From: Metaphire vulgaris
Taxonomy: Eukaryota; Annelida; Clitellata; Crassiclitellata; Megascolecidae
Assembly: GCA_018105865.1 (NCBI GenBank)
Contig: CM030836.1
Coordinates: 7,638,692-7,702,691 of the forward strand
Length of the DNA stretch: 64,000 nt
Reading direction: 5' to 3'
The position numbers and the translations under genes were made by a program. The notes beneath the pieces are model-generated. The model was not told the DNA's origin. It worked only from the letters and a program-made list of their open reading frames with translations, and searched no databases. Below, one piece after another: positions 10,571-40,900 of the stretch; the first letter of the stretch is position 1, and each line of letters starts with the position of its first letter.

Positions 10571-10854
10571 TTAGTGCAACCTTATTTCGGAATCCTTGCT
10601 ATGCCACTGTTGTAAAGACAAAGACATAGATGACCTAGCGTAGAAGCGATATGCCGAGTAGTTGAGGTCACGACGGACGTCAAATGATGGCTCGAGTAAA
10701 GTGTTGGTGACCTATTTAGCAAATCTGCGGTTTCAAATGGTGAATGATTAATGTTGACAAGTATTCAAAGTGAAGATTTTGATCAAGGATTTAGATTTAG
10801 AAATTCTGGTGCAAATAAATATAGCGTTATAGAATGAGAAGTACCGATGAGACG

Positions 10855-24089
<13,235 letters not shown>

Positions 24090-24610
24090 GCATCCATTAG
24101 AAATCGGGTGAATGGATGACATCGAGGAAGTTTGCCTCAATGTGGTGTTTTCTAAAAGATAAATTTTAAAGTATGTTGTTAATGCAACAGTTTGTTACTT
24201 CTGTGCTTTTCACTTCTCTTATTATTTGTTGGTTTTCTTTCTTATGTGATTTTATTGTTCTGAAATAATTATGGAATTTTAAATTTGGTTTGACCATAGC
24301 TGTTATGTTAACAATCAGCATTTCTCATGACTAAATTCTTTTGCTTTTACTGCAGTCGGTGTAATTATTCACTCTTTTTATAGTGCTTTTAAACTGTAAA
24401 CTTTTCTGCTTTCGATGAGTAAATTCAGTGTTGGACAAAAGGTTGTAACATCATAGTACGGTCCGGTGATTTATGCGCCTCATTTAATATTCAGGATATT
24501 TCACCTAGATATGTTGACACTAGGATTGTATTATGAGCCAAGGCTGGGTGTCAAATGACTAATTTGTGCAGTTTTTTTTATTGAAGCCTTGATAGAAAGG
24601 AACTGCAATT

Positions 24611-25522
24611 GAATTTATTTATTTGATGTGGTCATTCTACTTTTTCCAGACTTGCAAATGTGTCAAATTTACTCTAATAGAAAATTTATTGTGATTTTAT
24701 TATCAAACAGTTGTTTATCAAGTTCTGATGATTTTACATTTGTGATGAATGTCTTCTTCACAGAAGGCTTGTAAATTTAGTTAAATTTGTGCTTCTTTAC
24801 AGTCCTAACAGAGACCTTTTATAACAAGCAGTTGTTTTCTGTCAACAGCTATGGGTTCACATCTTTGTGCCACAGTTAATGTTTTACCTTTTCTCAAAAT
24901 GGATTCAAATGAAGTCTATTGGACTACTTCATGATATTTGTTCGAGCAGAAGCTTATTATGGCTATCATGCACTCGTGGTTAATGCCTGAGCATACTATT
25001 AATGCCACAACCTTGTCTCGTCTCTTTCGTTTTGTCATAAAAATTGCAGTTCCTTTCTATACATTGCGCCAGATCTTGGAGACTTGATTCTGCCATTTCT
25101 CCACTGCGTACATAGCAGTCAGGCAACAAGTTTGAGATCACCATTTTCTTAATTTCTTGGCAACATCTCAAATCTTTAGTCTGCCCTTTAGAAATTTCTT
25201 CTTTAGAAATTTCTTTTAAAGTTTATCTGTGATTCACCAACTATGATGTCCTGAGGATTTATTCATCTTTGCATGAACCAATCTCTACATTTAAATTATT
25301 ATGGTTATAAAATCATTAGGAAGATACATGTAGTTGAATTTATTTATTTGATGTGGTCATTCTACTTTTTCCAGACTTGCAAATGTGTCAAATTTACTCT
25401 TAACAGAACATTTATTGTGATTTTATTATCAAACAGTTGTTTATAAAGTTCTGACAAATTTACATTTGTGATGAATGTCTTCTTCACAGGTTTGTAAATT
25501 TAGTTAAATTTGTGCTTCTTTG
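24611..25522. repeat. Near-identical 190-bp direct duplication downstream of MK2
   Basis: 24611-24800 and 25336-25522 share long identical blocks in the same order (GAATTTATTTATTTGATGTG, then TGCAAATGTGTCAAATTTAC, then TTTGTGATGAATGTCTTC). They differ by a few substitutions and small indels. Spacing is about 725 bp. The unit has no transposon ends. Confidence 0.85.
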
Positions 25523-26329
25523 CAAACTGTATAACAAATATGTCCTTTGTTTTCACTATGACATTTTAATATCACTTCAGAGCTGTTCATAAATTATTTG
25601 AAATAGTGAAAAGCAGTTAAAATCTCTTGTTAGTTGAACTTGCTCATTTGAAATGTTTTAGAATGCCTAGACTGATTTCGGTTTATGAAATGCTCCGTAC
25701 AAACCTTAAAAGAGCAGAACTGATATTTTAAGCCTAGCATTAGATGTGTTCTCTTTGCCAAGAAATGATCTTGTGTCCATCACATATCAGCGTGCAGTTT
25801 AGCTCACTTACTGGCATTGAAGGTGTTCTTTGTAGGTATTTAGATGTGTGTGGCATTTTGCTGCATTGCTTTAAGTCAAGGATAGTGTTAAACTCTTCAG
25901 TCCAGTTTTATGATACTAACAGCGAAAATAGTCAGTTGCTTCTGTTTTTAATTCTCTGGATATTTTAACATTCCTTTAAATGGGATGAAACAAACTTGCT
26001 TCTGATCGAAACACTTGGTGGCTCGGTCACACTATACAGTTGCAAGCTGCGACAGTAATGTTGCTTAGTGGAATGTATGTATATGCTGTTAAATAATGGC
26101 AAAGCAGATTAATGTGTATTGGCAATAAATGAAACAGGGACATTGCCACAGCTTCATTGCATTTTTTTGTTTCCTTTTGAATATGTATAGCTTTGATGTT
26201 CCAAAGTATTTGCAAATGCAGTCCATGCTACTTGTGCAAGTGTTGCATTGTATTAAACTGGTTTGTACAGTGTTTGTACCTACAATGCTTCTTTGGTTAA
26301 ACTTCTTTGGCAAGATTTCTAGACAGTGG

Positions 26330-26880
26330 ATTTACTGTGTGCATCCTATATGATCTTGATGGAAGATGCAACAAAGAAATCAGAAAAAGAATTGGCATTG
26401 CCAAGTCAGCATTTAGCGAGCTTACGAATTTTCTGTAAAACAAATACTGTACATAACAATGCCAATTAGAAGAAATGTGCTGAAATCTTATGTGTGTCTA
26501 TAATGCTATATGGCTGCGAGACATGGACAGGGGAGACTTGTGGCAACTGAAATGTGGTTTCTTAGAAGGATGATGAGAAATGGCTGGAAAGAGATCATGA
26601 AGAACAACAAAGTGTTGATTAAAGCATGAACCCAAAAAAGTTTAGTGGCAACAATAAGAACAAGACAACTGGAATTTTTGGTCATGTAATGAAGAAAGGT
26701 GGAATGATTGTGGGAAAATTGATAGAGGAAGACAAAGGAGAAAATATCTGGACAGTTTACGCTATCTACAGGGAGGAAACTAAGGAACAATTGATATAAT
26801 CCGAGCAACAGAAGACATGTGGAAATGGAGGTCCATGATCGCTGACGCAGTCACCTGCAGGGAACCTAGAAGAATCCAAT
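26330..26880 (+). mobile_element. LINE polymerase C-terminal relic
   Basis: Broken forward frames contain IGIAKSAFSELTNFL, then RRNVLKSYV, then IMLYGCETWT, then GIFGHVMKKGG. This is the order found in LINE polymerase C-termini (arm, LLYGCETW, GHVxR). Several stops and indels make it non-functional. Confidence 0.6.
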
Positions 26881-27150
26881 ATATATTATCCTACTTAGGG
26901 AAATGTATAAATTTTTCTAATAGCCAATTTAGAGTAGCTGTGAATTATATTGTGCTGCTAGGTTTGCAAATATAATTGTGTTATTAAAGGGAATCACTGA
27001 TCAGTTTTAGAGCAGTATGATTCATGTTTCAAGTATTGATGCTAAAATCGACTGTGTGCCCAGGTTTGACCAATAAAGATTGTAACTTTAGAATTCTTTG
27101 CTGAGGTAGAAAATTCTCTATATAATTTATGCTTGCTCGTGCTTTATATA

Positions 27151-27750
27151 CAGTGTCCGGGCAAAACAGGATCTCTGGTGATAATGATGAAAAACACTAG
27201 TAAATATTCAATTTTAAAAATTCATTTTAGTCCTTGCATAAAAATTCATTTTAGTCCTTGCATACTTACCATGACTAATAAATGATATGATATTCGGCAA
27301 TGTTCAGATTATTACACAGTTCAAAAAGGTGATGCACCTGCTCACCAAGCTTGTGAAAAGTTTCAACTGCTGACAACGGAAACTCCTGATTTCATACCTC
27401 CTATTCTTTCTTTGGCCAACAAACAGTAGTCTAAACCCAGTTGGTTATAAGATTTTGGGAGTAATGCAGGAGGTTTACAAAACAAAGATCAGATCCATTG
27501 AAAAATTCTGTGAGCTAATTATGAATGTATGGATGAACTTGATCAGCTAGTTCTCGATGCAGCTATTGGTCAATGGAGTGCATCTTGAAGCTTGTGTTGA
27601 AGTCAAAGGGGGACATTCGAACACAAATTTTAGTCGAATGACAATAACATTCTGTCAGGACTAAAATGAATTTAAAATTGATGAATATTTAAGTACTAGT
27701 GTTTTTCATCATTATTGCAAGGGACCCTGTTCTGTTTTATCCGGACACTA
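27151..27750 (+). mobile_element. Mariner relic, 600 bp, with TA ends
   Basis: The terminal inverted repeats (CAGTGTCCGGGCAAAACAGG at the left; at the right CAGAACAGGGTCCC on the minus strand, with the outermost base changed) are bounded by TA at 27149-27150 and 27751-27752. The interior encodes mutated transposase pieces: QKGDAPAHQACEKFQLL, then TPDFIPP, then QLVLDAAIGQWSAS. The N-terminal half is deleted. Confidence 0.75.
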
Positions 27751-28239
27751 TATAATTCATATTGCAACATAACATATGGTTGATATCAACTGCCATTACG
27801 TGAATATTAATTCCAAACATTGTGGCTGTGTGGCATTTTAGACTAATAACTTATGTAATATTTGAAGCACACGATTTTATGAATTTATATATTTTATTGA
27901 ATAGTTGATGAAATGTTCATTGGCAGAGATCAGTTGGGTAATGCTCTCTGCTGGATATTGTATTACACTGTATTACGGGTTGACTGTTGAATCCAGTGGA
28001 CAAGTAACAATAGTACGCAGGTATATACTGTACAGGTATTTCTTAAATGAACATAGAGACTGCTCGCTAAACAGTTTTGCAGTACACAATGCCAAGAACT
28101 ATCAGTTTTGACAAGTATTAACATTAAAATAGCAAAGGTACTAAAGTAGGAATTTGTAGAAAATGAACCTTTGAAATCTGTTCAATTATTCAGATTTTCA
28201 TTTCTTCTAGCAACTAGAACAGTTGCTAGTGTAACGAAT
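27751..28239. other. Intergenic stretch without recognised features
   Basis: AT-rich. A 68-codon frame at 27905-28111 has no recognisable motif. Nothing else is seen. Confidence 0.4.
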
Positions 28240-29000
28240 GCTTCATGCAGCACACCTACCTTCCCAGTCATTATTTTGTATATTTCTAATCTCTCTCCCT
28301 TTCTAATGTCACTCCATGATATTGAAGTCCTTACTCGTAAGCCTTAAATTAACGGCATCCATTGACTTTTGTTGCTCGTCTAAACGATTTCTAAAGGCGC
28401 GTCTTTTTATCAACAAAATTTAATTCTATGCCTGTACACAATATTCTAGACAGGGCCATACCAATGTCTTAAATAGCTTACATTTATCTATTATCTCAAC
28501 TCACTATGGCTATTTCATAATTCCTAACATTCAGTTGCCCTTTTGGTTGTTTCTGCATATTACTGAGATGGATTCATACTTCTGTGGATTATCACCCCCC
28601 CCAGTATTTTTCTTCCTCTGTGGTGGTTAGGACTCTCAAGCATATTCAGTACCATAATTAGATTTCTAATGTGCATTATGGAACATATTTTCAAGTACAT
28701 AAGACCACGATTTCTTCAGGTGCTCCCATAAAATGTTAGCATCACCAACAGTTGATTTTTCTGCACAGCTTTATATCATGAAAAGCACTAAATCTGGCCA
28801 ATTCCAAATGCACACCTTATGCAAGCCTTTTGCCTTGTACCCACCAACCAGTTTTTTATCCAACAGAATATTTCCTCCTATTCCTAATGACTAATTTTGC
28901 AGCAAGTCTTGTATAAGGTACTTTATCAAAAGGTTTATCAAAACCTAAATATATTGTCCACTGCCTTGCCGTAATCTAGGTTATCATAAACCTCTTCCAG
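28240..29000 (-). mobile_element. LINE (CR1-like) reverse-transcriptase relic
   Basis: On the minus strand, about 28965-28890 reads VDNIYLGFDKPFDKVPYTRL, the RT motif of the form D-x-x-K-A-F-D-x-V. Further along (about 28500-28320) are FKTLV-P-LEYCVQA-like and RRAFRNRLDEQQK pieces from the polymerase tail. Many stops. The order agrees with one 5'- and 3'-damaged insertion downstream of NAA10. Confidence 0.55.
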
Positions 29001-29143
29001 TTTGGTTTGAAATTTAAAATAATCTGATAATTATGGGATGTTGATAATAAATACAATTTAAAAACCCATATTAAAAATTCATTGCAAAATTGTTAAGTCA
29101 TGAAAACGTTAAACAATGACACATATATGATAAATATATCAGG

Positions 29144-29149
29144 TTTATT
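29144..29149 (-). terminator. Candidate poly(A) signal of NAA10
   Basis: AATAAA on the minus strand about 160 nt past the proposed NAA10 stop codon. Spacing is reasonable for a short 3' UTR. Cleavage is not proven. Confidence 0.4.
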
Positions 29150-29305
29150 TTAGAAACATTTGAAGGTTTTTAATAAAGCTACAGGCCATTCTTCCCAAAC
29201 AATTTGTATTTGTGCTATTCTAAATCATATGTGACTGGTGTGCAGATCAATGCTGTAATGTCTCAAAATCACTGAGCAAACTGATCATATAATGACGTTA
29301 ATTGT

Positions 29306-35528
<6,223 letters not shown>

Positions 35529-36618
35529 CCTAAAAGTGATTTTCTGAAAATTTTAAGAAAAAAGTTAACAAAATTGTGCCTCAATGTTATCCCTTGAAAG
35601 CACCACAGACCATAGATTAATTATATTTATGATATTAAAGTCTATGCACACTATGAATATAGCCATAGACAAAAATCACAAAATAGCTCAGCTTCGTCAG
35701 AGAGGCTTCGTGTTAATAATAATAAGTAAGTAAATCTTTTGCACTTATACAGCACTTTTGTAGGCAGTGCCACAGTAGCTGCTCATTCTTAGGCACTCGC
35801 CCTTTTGATTAAATGACCCGGCATGAATGACCCACCTTTGGCTATAGCTACTTCATTTGAGATTAAGCGCGTAGGAATAAGGAACTACTTTGGTGCATCT
35901 TTTGAAAGCGCTTTAGAAATTAACGAGAGTTTACTTTTTACTTACTCATTCTTAGGCAATCTAAATTTGAAATGGCTATAACCCTACAGCCAAAAGCCTG
36001 GGGGTCAGTCAGTCATGGTCAAAGGTCTTGCCAATAGGCATAAGACGTACGTAGGCCTACGGCTTTGGAGGAAACGATATTTTTGAAGAGAATTGCTTTA
36101 AATCTAGATTGAAAACTTGAGATGCTGCAGAAGTGCAAAAATTGGCGACTACAGACTTGATGCTAGAATTGAATTCCAGTTCTGGTGCAGCACATGGAAA
36201 AGCCTGGTTGTAAATTTGAGAGACGATTGATTCGGCGTATGTAGAATAGTATTCTAATAATCTAAATTGTTATTGATCCCCGTTTCCGACAAGAAGGATC
36301 AAGACATGGAATAAGCGTTTACTGTCCGATATTTTCATTTAATAACCAACTTATTTTGCTATCAGATATATAGGCAACTAAGACTATTACCATGCTGTAG
36401 TTCAACCTAGTCATTGACTGGGCCCTTTGGGACATACTTTCCTTTATCATTCTAGTAAAGCATTGTTAACTTAACTATTAGTAACCTAGTTTACTAATAC
36501 TACTTACTACTACTACTAGCCTATTACACTGTAATTATAATCATAACAATGCCCTACTACATTGTAATTAATTCATAATAATCCTCTTTGCCCCATTTCT
36601 AAATCTCTGATACACGCA
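35529..36618. other. NAA10 upstream region
   Basis: No CpG-rich promoter is evident. At about 35725-35935 is a copy of the AAGTAAGTAAA...GCTGCTTATTCTTAGGC...AAAGCGCT-type dispersed repeat, with TTGATTAAATGACCCGGCATGAATGACCC matching 6293-6330 near the LINE tail. The rest is unremarkable. Confidence 0.4.
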
Positions 36619-36986
36619 CAGTAGAGGTTCCAAGAACTCTTGGTGAGGGGATACAATGAATTTCTAGGAAGATCCCACAAATTCTCAAAGGAATTATATG
36701 TAAACGGCTTAGTAGAAATCTGTAGATTTGATTTATAAAATATAATGTTCAGATCGAATTGACAATGTATACAGTAGAAGCCATTTTTGCCTGGCTTGTA
36801 CAAAGTCATAGTGCAAAATAGTTTTCTATTGCTGGAAGCGAATTTGTCAATGACATTGTCTATGGATATGTCCACATGTTTGTTGATATACATCAAGGCT
36901 AATCCATTTAGACTATCATCTTCCATTGAAGGCACATTTTTGGTGAGCCGGTGGGGGGATGCACCCCCAAAGTGGAACCGCCCCTG
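36619..36986 (-). mobile_element. hAT deletion derivative with dimerisation-domain remnant
   Basis: The ends CAGTAGAGGTTCCAAG and (minus strand) CAGGGGCGGTTCCACTTTGG are inverted repeats. The flanks TACACGCA (36611-36618) and TACACAAA (36987-36994) agree at 6 of 8. On the minus strand (about 36935-36820) DSLNGLALMYINKHV, then DNVIDKFASSNRKL matches the conserved C-terminal hAT dimerisation segment (L-x-GLALLSIH...VIDxFA). The catalytic core is missing. Confidence 0.6.
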
Positions 36987-37042
36987 TACACAAATATATC
37001 AATTATTGATGGTGTTTAATCTAGTCAGCTGGTGACAATTAA

Positions 37043-37443
37043 GGGACTGTCCATTAATTATGTCAACAATTTTTGGACAATTTTTGAGCCCCTCCCCTCC
37101 TTGTCAACAACTGTCAACTTTCACTTACCCCTCATAATTACTTTGACCCCAAGATCAATGACAGGTCCCAATAACAAGGTTATTATTTTTTGTGGTGATG
37201 ACCATTACAGTATTTCCCTTTTTTGCTCATCGAATGTCAAAATGTGGTGGTGGTGATGACCTTTTTACCATGCTTTTTTCCATTGTAATAAGTAGTATTC
37301 CACGAAATTTCCTATTTTTTGATTATTTGTAAAAAGTGAAATTGTTAACGTTAACTTCTCTTGACCCTCTCCCCTGTCAACAACTGTCAAACTTTTTCAA
37401 ACGCCCTCCCCCTAAATTGTTGACGTAATTAATGGACAGCCCC
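37043..37443. mobile_element. PIF/Harbinger-like MITE, copy D
   Basis: Same family as 10161-10570. The left end is GGGACTGTCCATTAATTATG and the right end ATTAATGGACAGCCCC. The flanks are TAA (37040-37042) and AAA (37444-37446), one base different. It lies 1.5 kb upstream of NAA10. A short direct repeat (GAAGGTTCAATACAGATTTT) occurs just outside it (about 37457) and again at about 37763. Confidence 0.7.
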
Positions 37444-39073
37444 AAAGGGCATCTGAAAGAAGGTTCAATACAGATTTTAGTACAAGATTCTAAATTCTTT
37501 GAATACATAATTTCAAAATAAGTAAGTTCCAAACACTATTAAACATTAACATTAACAAACATTCCACTTCTGTGGAATCTAGTCTCCCCGATTAAGGGAC
37601 TGTCTGGCAATTTTGGACTATTTCTCCTGAAACGTTAGCCAAAGAACTAAAAACGTTATTTGTTCACCAGATCGCATCGAATGTCAAAATTATTAGCTGT
37701 GTGTTGATTGTACAGCGCTTTTTGGTTTTGGCCGATGGCCAAATGTTACACGCTTGAAAGAAAGGTTCAATACAGATTTTAGTAAAATAGTCGAATAATA
37801 ATAATAATAATAATTAATGTTATAATTAATTACATGGATTTATCCAAAAATACTGACACCAAAGTTACAACCATATGAATTTTATCATTGAATATAATGA
37901 ACAATTTATTAAACATTCATGACATTGCACATACAAAATTCAGTCTTCAATTGATCAAGAGGAATATTATGTTAGAACAGGAATGCAAACTTCATTTGCA
38001 AAAGAGCAAATACACTGTCCAGTGAAGATGAATGCTGCAAAAAACAGCCGTGTTTTATCTGCTTAAAAGTGATAATCAATAAACTCTTCTCCACAGGAAA
38101 CAGTTTCCTATACTTAATAACATTGAAGACATGCAAAAATGCAAAAAGAACTATAAAAATTCACAAGCAGGAATACCAAAATTTCCATAGACCAATATAT
38201 AATTTCTAGTTCTTTCTTGCACGTCTTCCATTTTATGAATTTTTAAATTTACTGGTACCGATGTGTGTGTGTGTGTATGGAAATATAAAGGCTGAAAATA
38301 GGAGAGTATTTTTAAGCTCTCTCCTTTATAAGCTGAAACACTGTCCATAAGCTACCGTGGTTCACAAATATACATTACACAGTTCACAGGCCACATCTTT
38401 CATTTTAAATTTATTTCCTCTAAATGAAGATTCAGAGCACAAAATCAGCAAATACTTTAAAATTTCTGAAAAAAACCAGCACCCCATATTTTTCATGAAA
38501 TCGGCATAGTCAAAGTGGATGAGAGAATCCTATTTCATTGTCTCTGGAGTGGAGAGATGCTACTTGAGCCTACATTCAACCCTCAATAATATTGTCCAGT
38601 ATTAGTTTTTAAAAAACCATACAAAATGTTATATTACCCAAGAAAAGTAAATCATTCACAAAATCACTGCTATATATTGACTCCATGATAATGTATACAG
38701 AATACAAGCTCAAAGCACCTTCAATGGCTATTCATCCATGCTGCTCAGTTAATACTGAAGAGAAGACTAAACAGGGTTGTCACTGCAAAGCCAGTCTGCT
38801 GGAGAGGTCTACCACAAGTTGCTTCACCCTCTTTTCAATGTTGCTAAATATACATATTTCTCAACAGAACAAGTCCTTCAGTAGACAGAATAACAAGATC
38901 ACAAACAGAACATACCGGTAAGTAACAACGTAAAAATTATATTTACAATATTGTAAACTGTGCATAGCATATAGTGCATACTGTGAATAACAGCTAAATG
39001 ACAGCTATTTGAGCAGGTGTAATGCCGACACTTCAATGTGAAAAGTAATGTAATTAGCATAATTCCTTTATTG

Positions 39074-39126
<53 letters not shown>

Positions 39127-40900
39127 CTGACAATTTCTTGTGCGCCATGTTACCAAATGTCAGGAGCAAGGGCACATTACAGAGTCCAGCTATAGGCCTA
39201 CAAATAAAATCAAGTAACAGTAATCATATTAAAATAAAACAAAATAATAGAAAACAATCTTGTGAAAGCCTTATACAGTACCTACAAATTAGCTTTTTCT
39301 CCAGTGCTTTTCCTCATCCTCAATCCCTTTCTGTCCTCTCCTGTGTACCTGTGATCAACTGCCTGTTGCACATGTTTTGATAGTTGTGTGCAGCTGCTTT
39401 GTCAGGTATTTATTATATCAGCTCCTCTTAGTAGCCACTACAGCTACACTGTACCTCACTGCTAACATATCAAAGAACAGTGAATATCTTACACAGACCA
39501 CTCTAAATTCCACTCCTGCTGGTGGACATGTGACTGCCAGAGAAATAAAACCTGACTGAACTCGGGGGTCGATAGATCGTCTCCGGTTTCAGAGCCACAC
39601 TCTACCAAAAGAGCCACTGAGACAGGAAATGTGTTTGCAGGTCTGAGCAGAGTGGACACTGCAAAGCTGAATGCTTCCAAAATAAAATGCAACCTCAATA
39701 CAACAGATATAGGCTGGAAATAAAAAGAAATACATGCTTATGACAAGATATAAGATGAACTAAAAAAACTATTTTGGATAAGATTAAAGAAATGAAAATT
39801 TCCATGTCCTTATCCCTAGGGTGAAGAATGGAAAACTAATAAAAGCAGTAATGCTTGGAGGTACTTAATCCTTTGACTACGTAAGACTGATATTTCGGCT
39901 TCATAACATGTTGGTTATACGGATTGCAGGAGAGTCAAAAGAATTAAAAAATGGAAGGCAAAGAAGGGGAAATGGAAGGCAAAGAAGGGGACTAGAAGAT
40001 TCAAAAGAGCGAGTCATCCAGTCACTGGATGAAACATCCAATGTGCAAAACATTGAAAGATTACTATCTCTAACGCTCACTCTCCATGGAAAAGTTATAG
40101 GCTGCAACAATAATGACTATGCAATACTCCTATAGCCTCGTAAAAAATGTTGTTTTCATTGTGAAAAGAGAAAATCATTGGCTAGGTTGTTTATGATATC
40201 CTGTTTCTGAAAGACCCAAATAACTGTCATTTTCTCAACAGCATCAAACTTACACACTCATATTTCAACGGCAAATACCTCAACCTGAAGAAAATTCAGT
40301 GCATTGGTCAGCTTTCAGCCATAGGTAACACATATCTACAGCCATTATTTTCAACACAATGGTACTATGATATAACGACAAATTTGACTAACTTGTAATC
40401 ACTTAAAATATACTTTCAAACAACCATGAACTAACTCCTACTTCTGATTAGATATTTCTGGAAATTTGACCTATGGCTTAAAGTTCTGAAAGGCATATTG
40501 AATTAAATAAAACAATTGCACAAGCAAAGAACATTTTTATCCAGATAAAATAAATGTCTCAAGGCAGAGCTGACTCAATTTTTCTAACTACTCTAGTTAG
40601 AAAAAGACAGAATGAAAAAGCAACAAAGAAAACATACCACAAACCCTTCACATAATTATTTGAACTCAATCTTTCATAACCCAACCGCCATCTTCAAACT
40701 ATAAAGCCAATTACTTACATAGTTAGCATTCATTGCCATCTTCATTGATTCACAAGTAAAAATAAAGCACAACAAAGAATTTTGACTTGACAAAATTCAA
40801 GTTAGTCATCTTCAAGTGGCCAAAAATTTGGCAGTTGCTAAAAGCAAAACAGCAGAGCAATTGGCCATAAAGGCACTAAACACCTGGAAGTGCTCGCGTG
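37444..40900. other. APPL 3' flank: probable 3' UTR and intergenic DNA
   Basis: No exon or gene is recognised. Minus-strand AATAAA motifs occur near 39063, 38405 and 37907, any of which could end the APPL transcript. A (TTA)n run of about 19 units lies at 39066-39124. At 39955-39995 a 20-bp unit (GAAGGCAAAGAAGGGGAAAT-type) is duplicated. A weak tRNA-like stretch at about 39555-39630 is discussed among the rejected items. Confidence 0.4.

Larger units (their letters stand above)
24090..26880. other. MK2 3' flank / probable 3' UTR and intergenic DNA
   Basis: AT-rich sequence after the MK2 stop. The first clear AATAAA on the plus strand is at 26124-26129 and another at about 27072; either could end the MK2 transcript, but neither is proven. 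It contains the direct duplication at 24611/25336 and a LINE relic (26330-26880). Small frames at 24980-25171 and 25744-25968 are not recognisable. Confidence 0.4.

Noticed and set aside
39555..39630. tRNA-like stretch on the minus strand (TGGCTCTTTTGGTAGAGTG...)
   Set aside because: The A-box-like part is suggestive, but the B box is poor and no acceptor stem pairs. At best it is the head of an old tRNA-derived SINE.
39908..40135. 75-codon frame with lysine/arginine-rich duplicated segment
   Set aside because: Arises from a 20-bp tandem duplication; no family signature or splice context.
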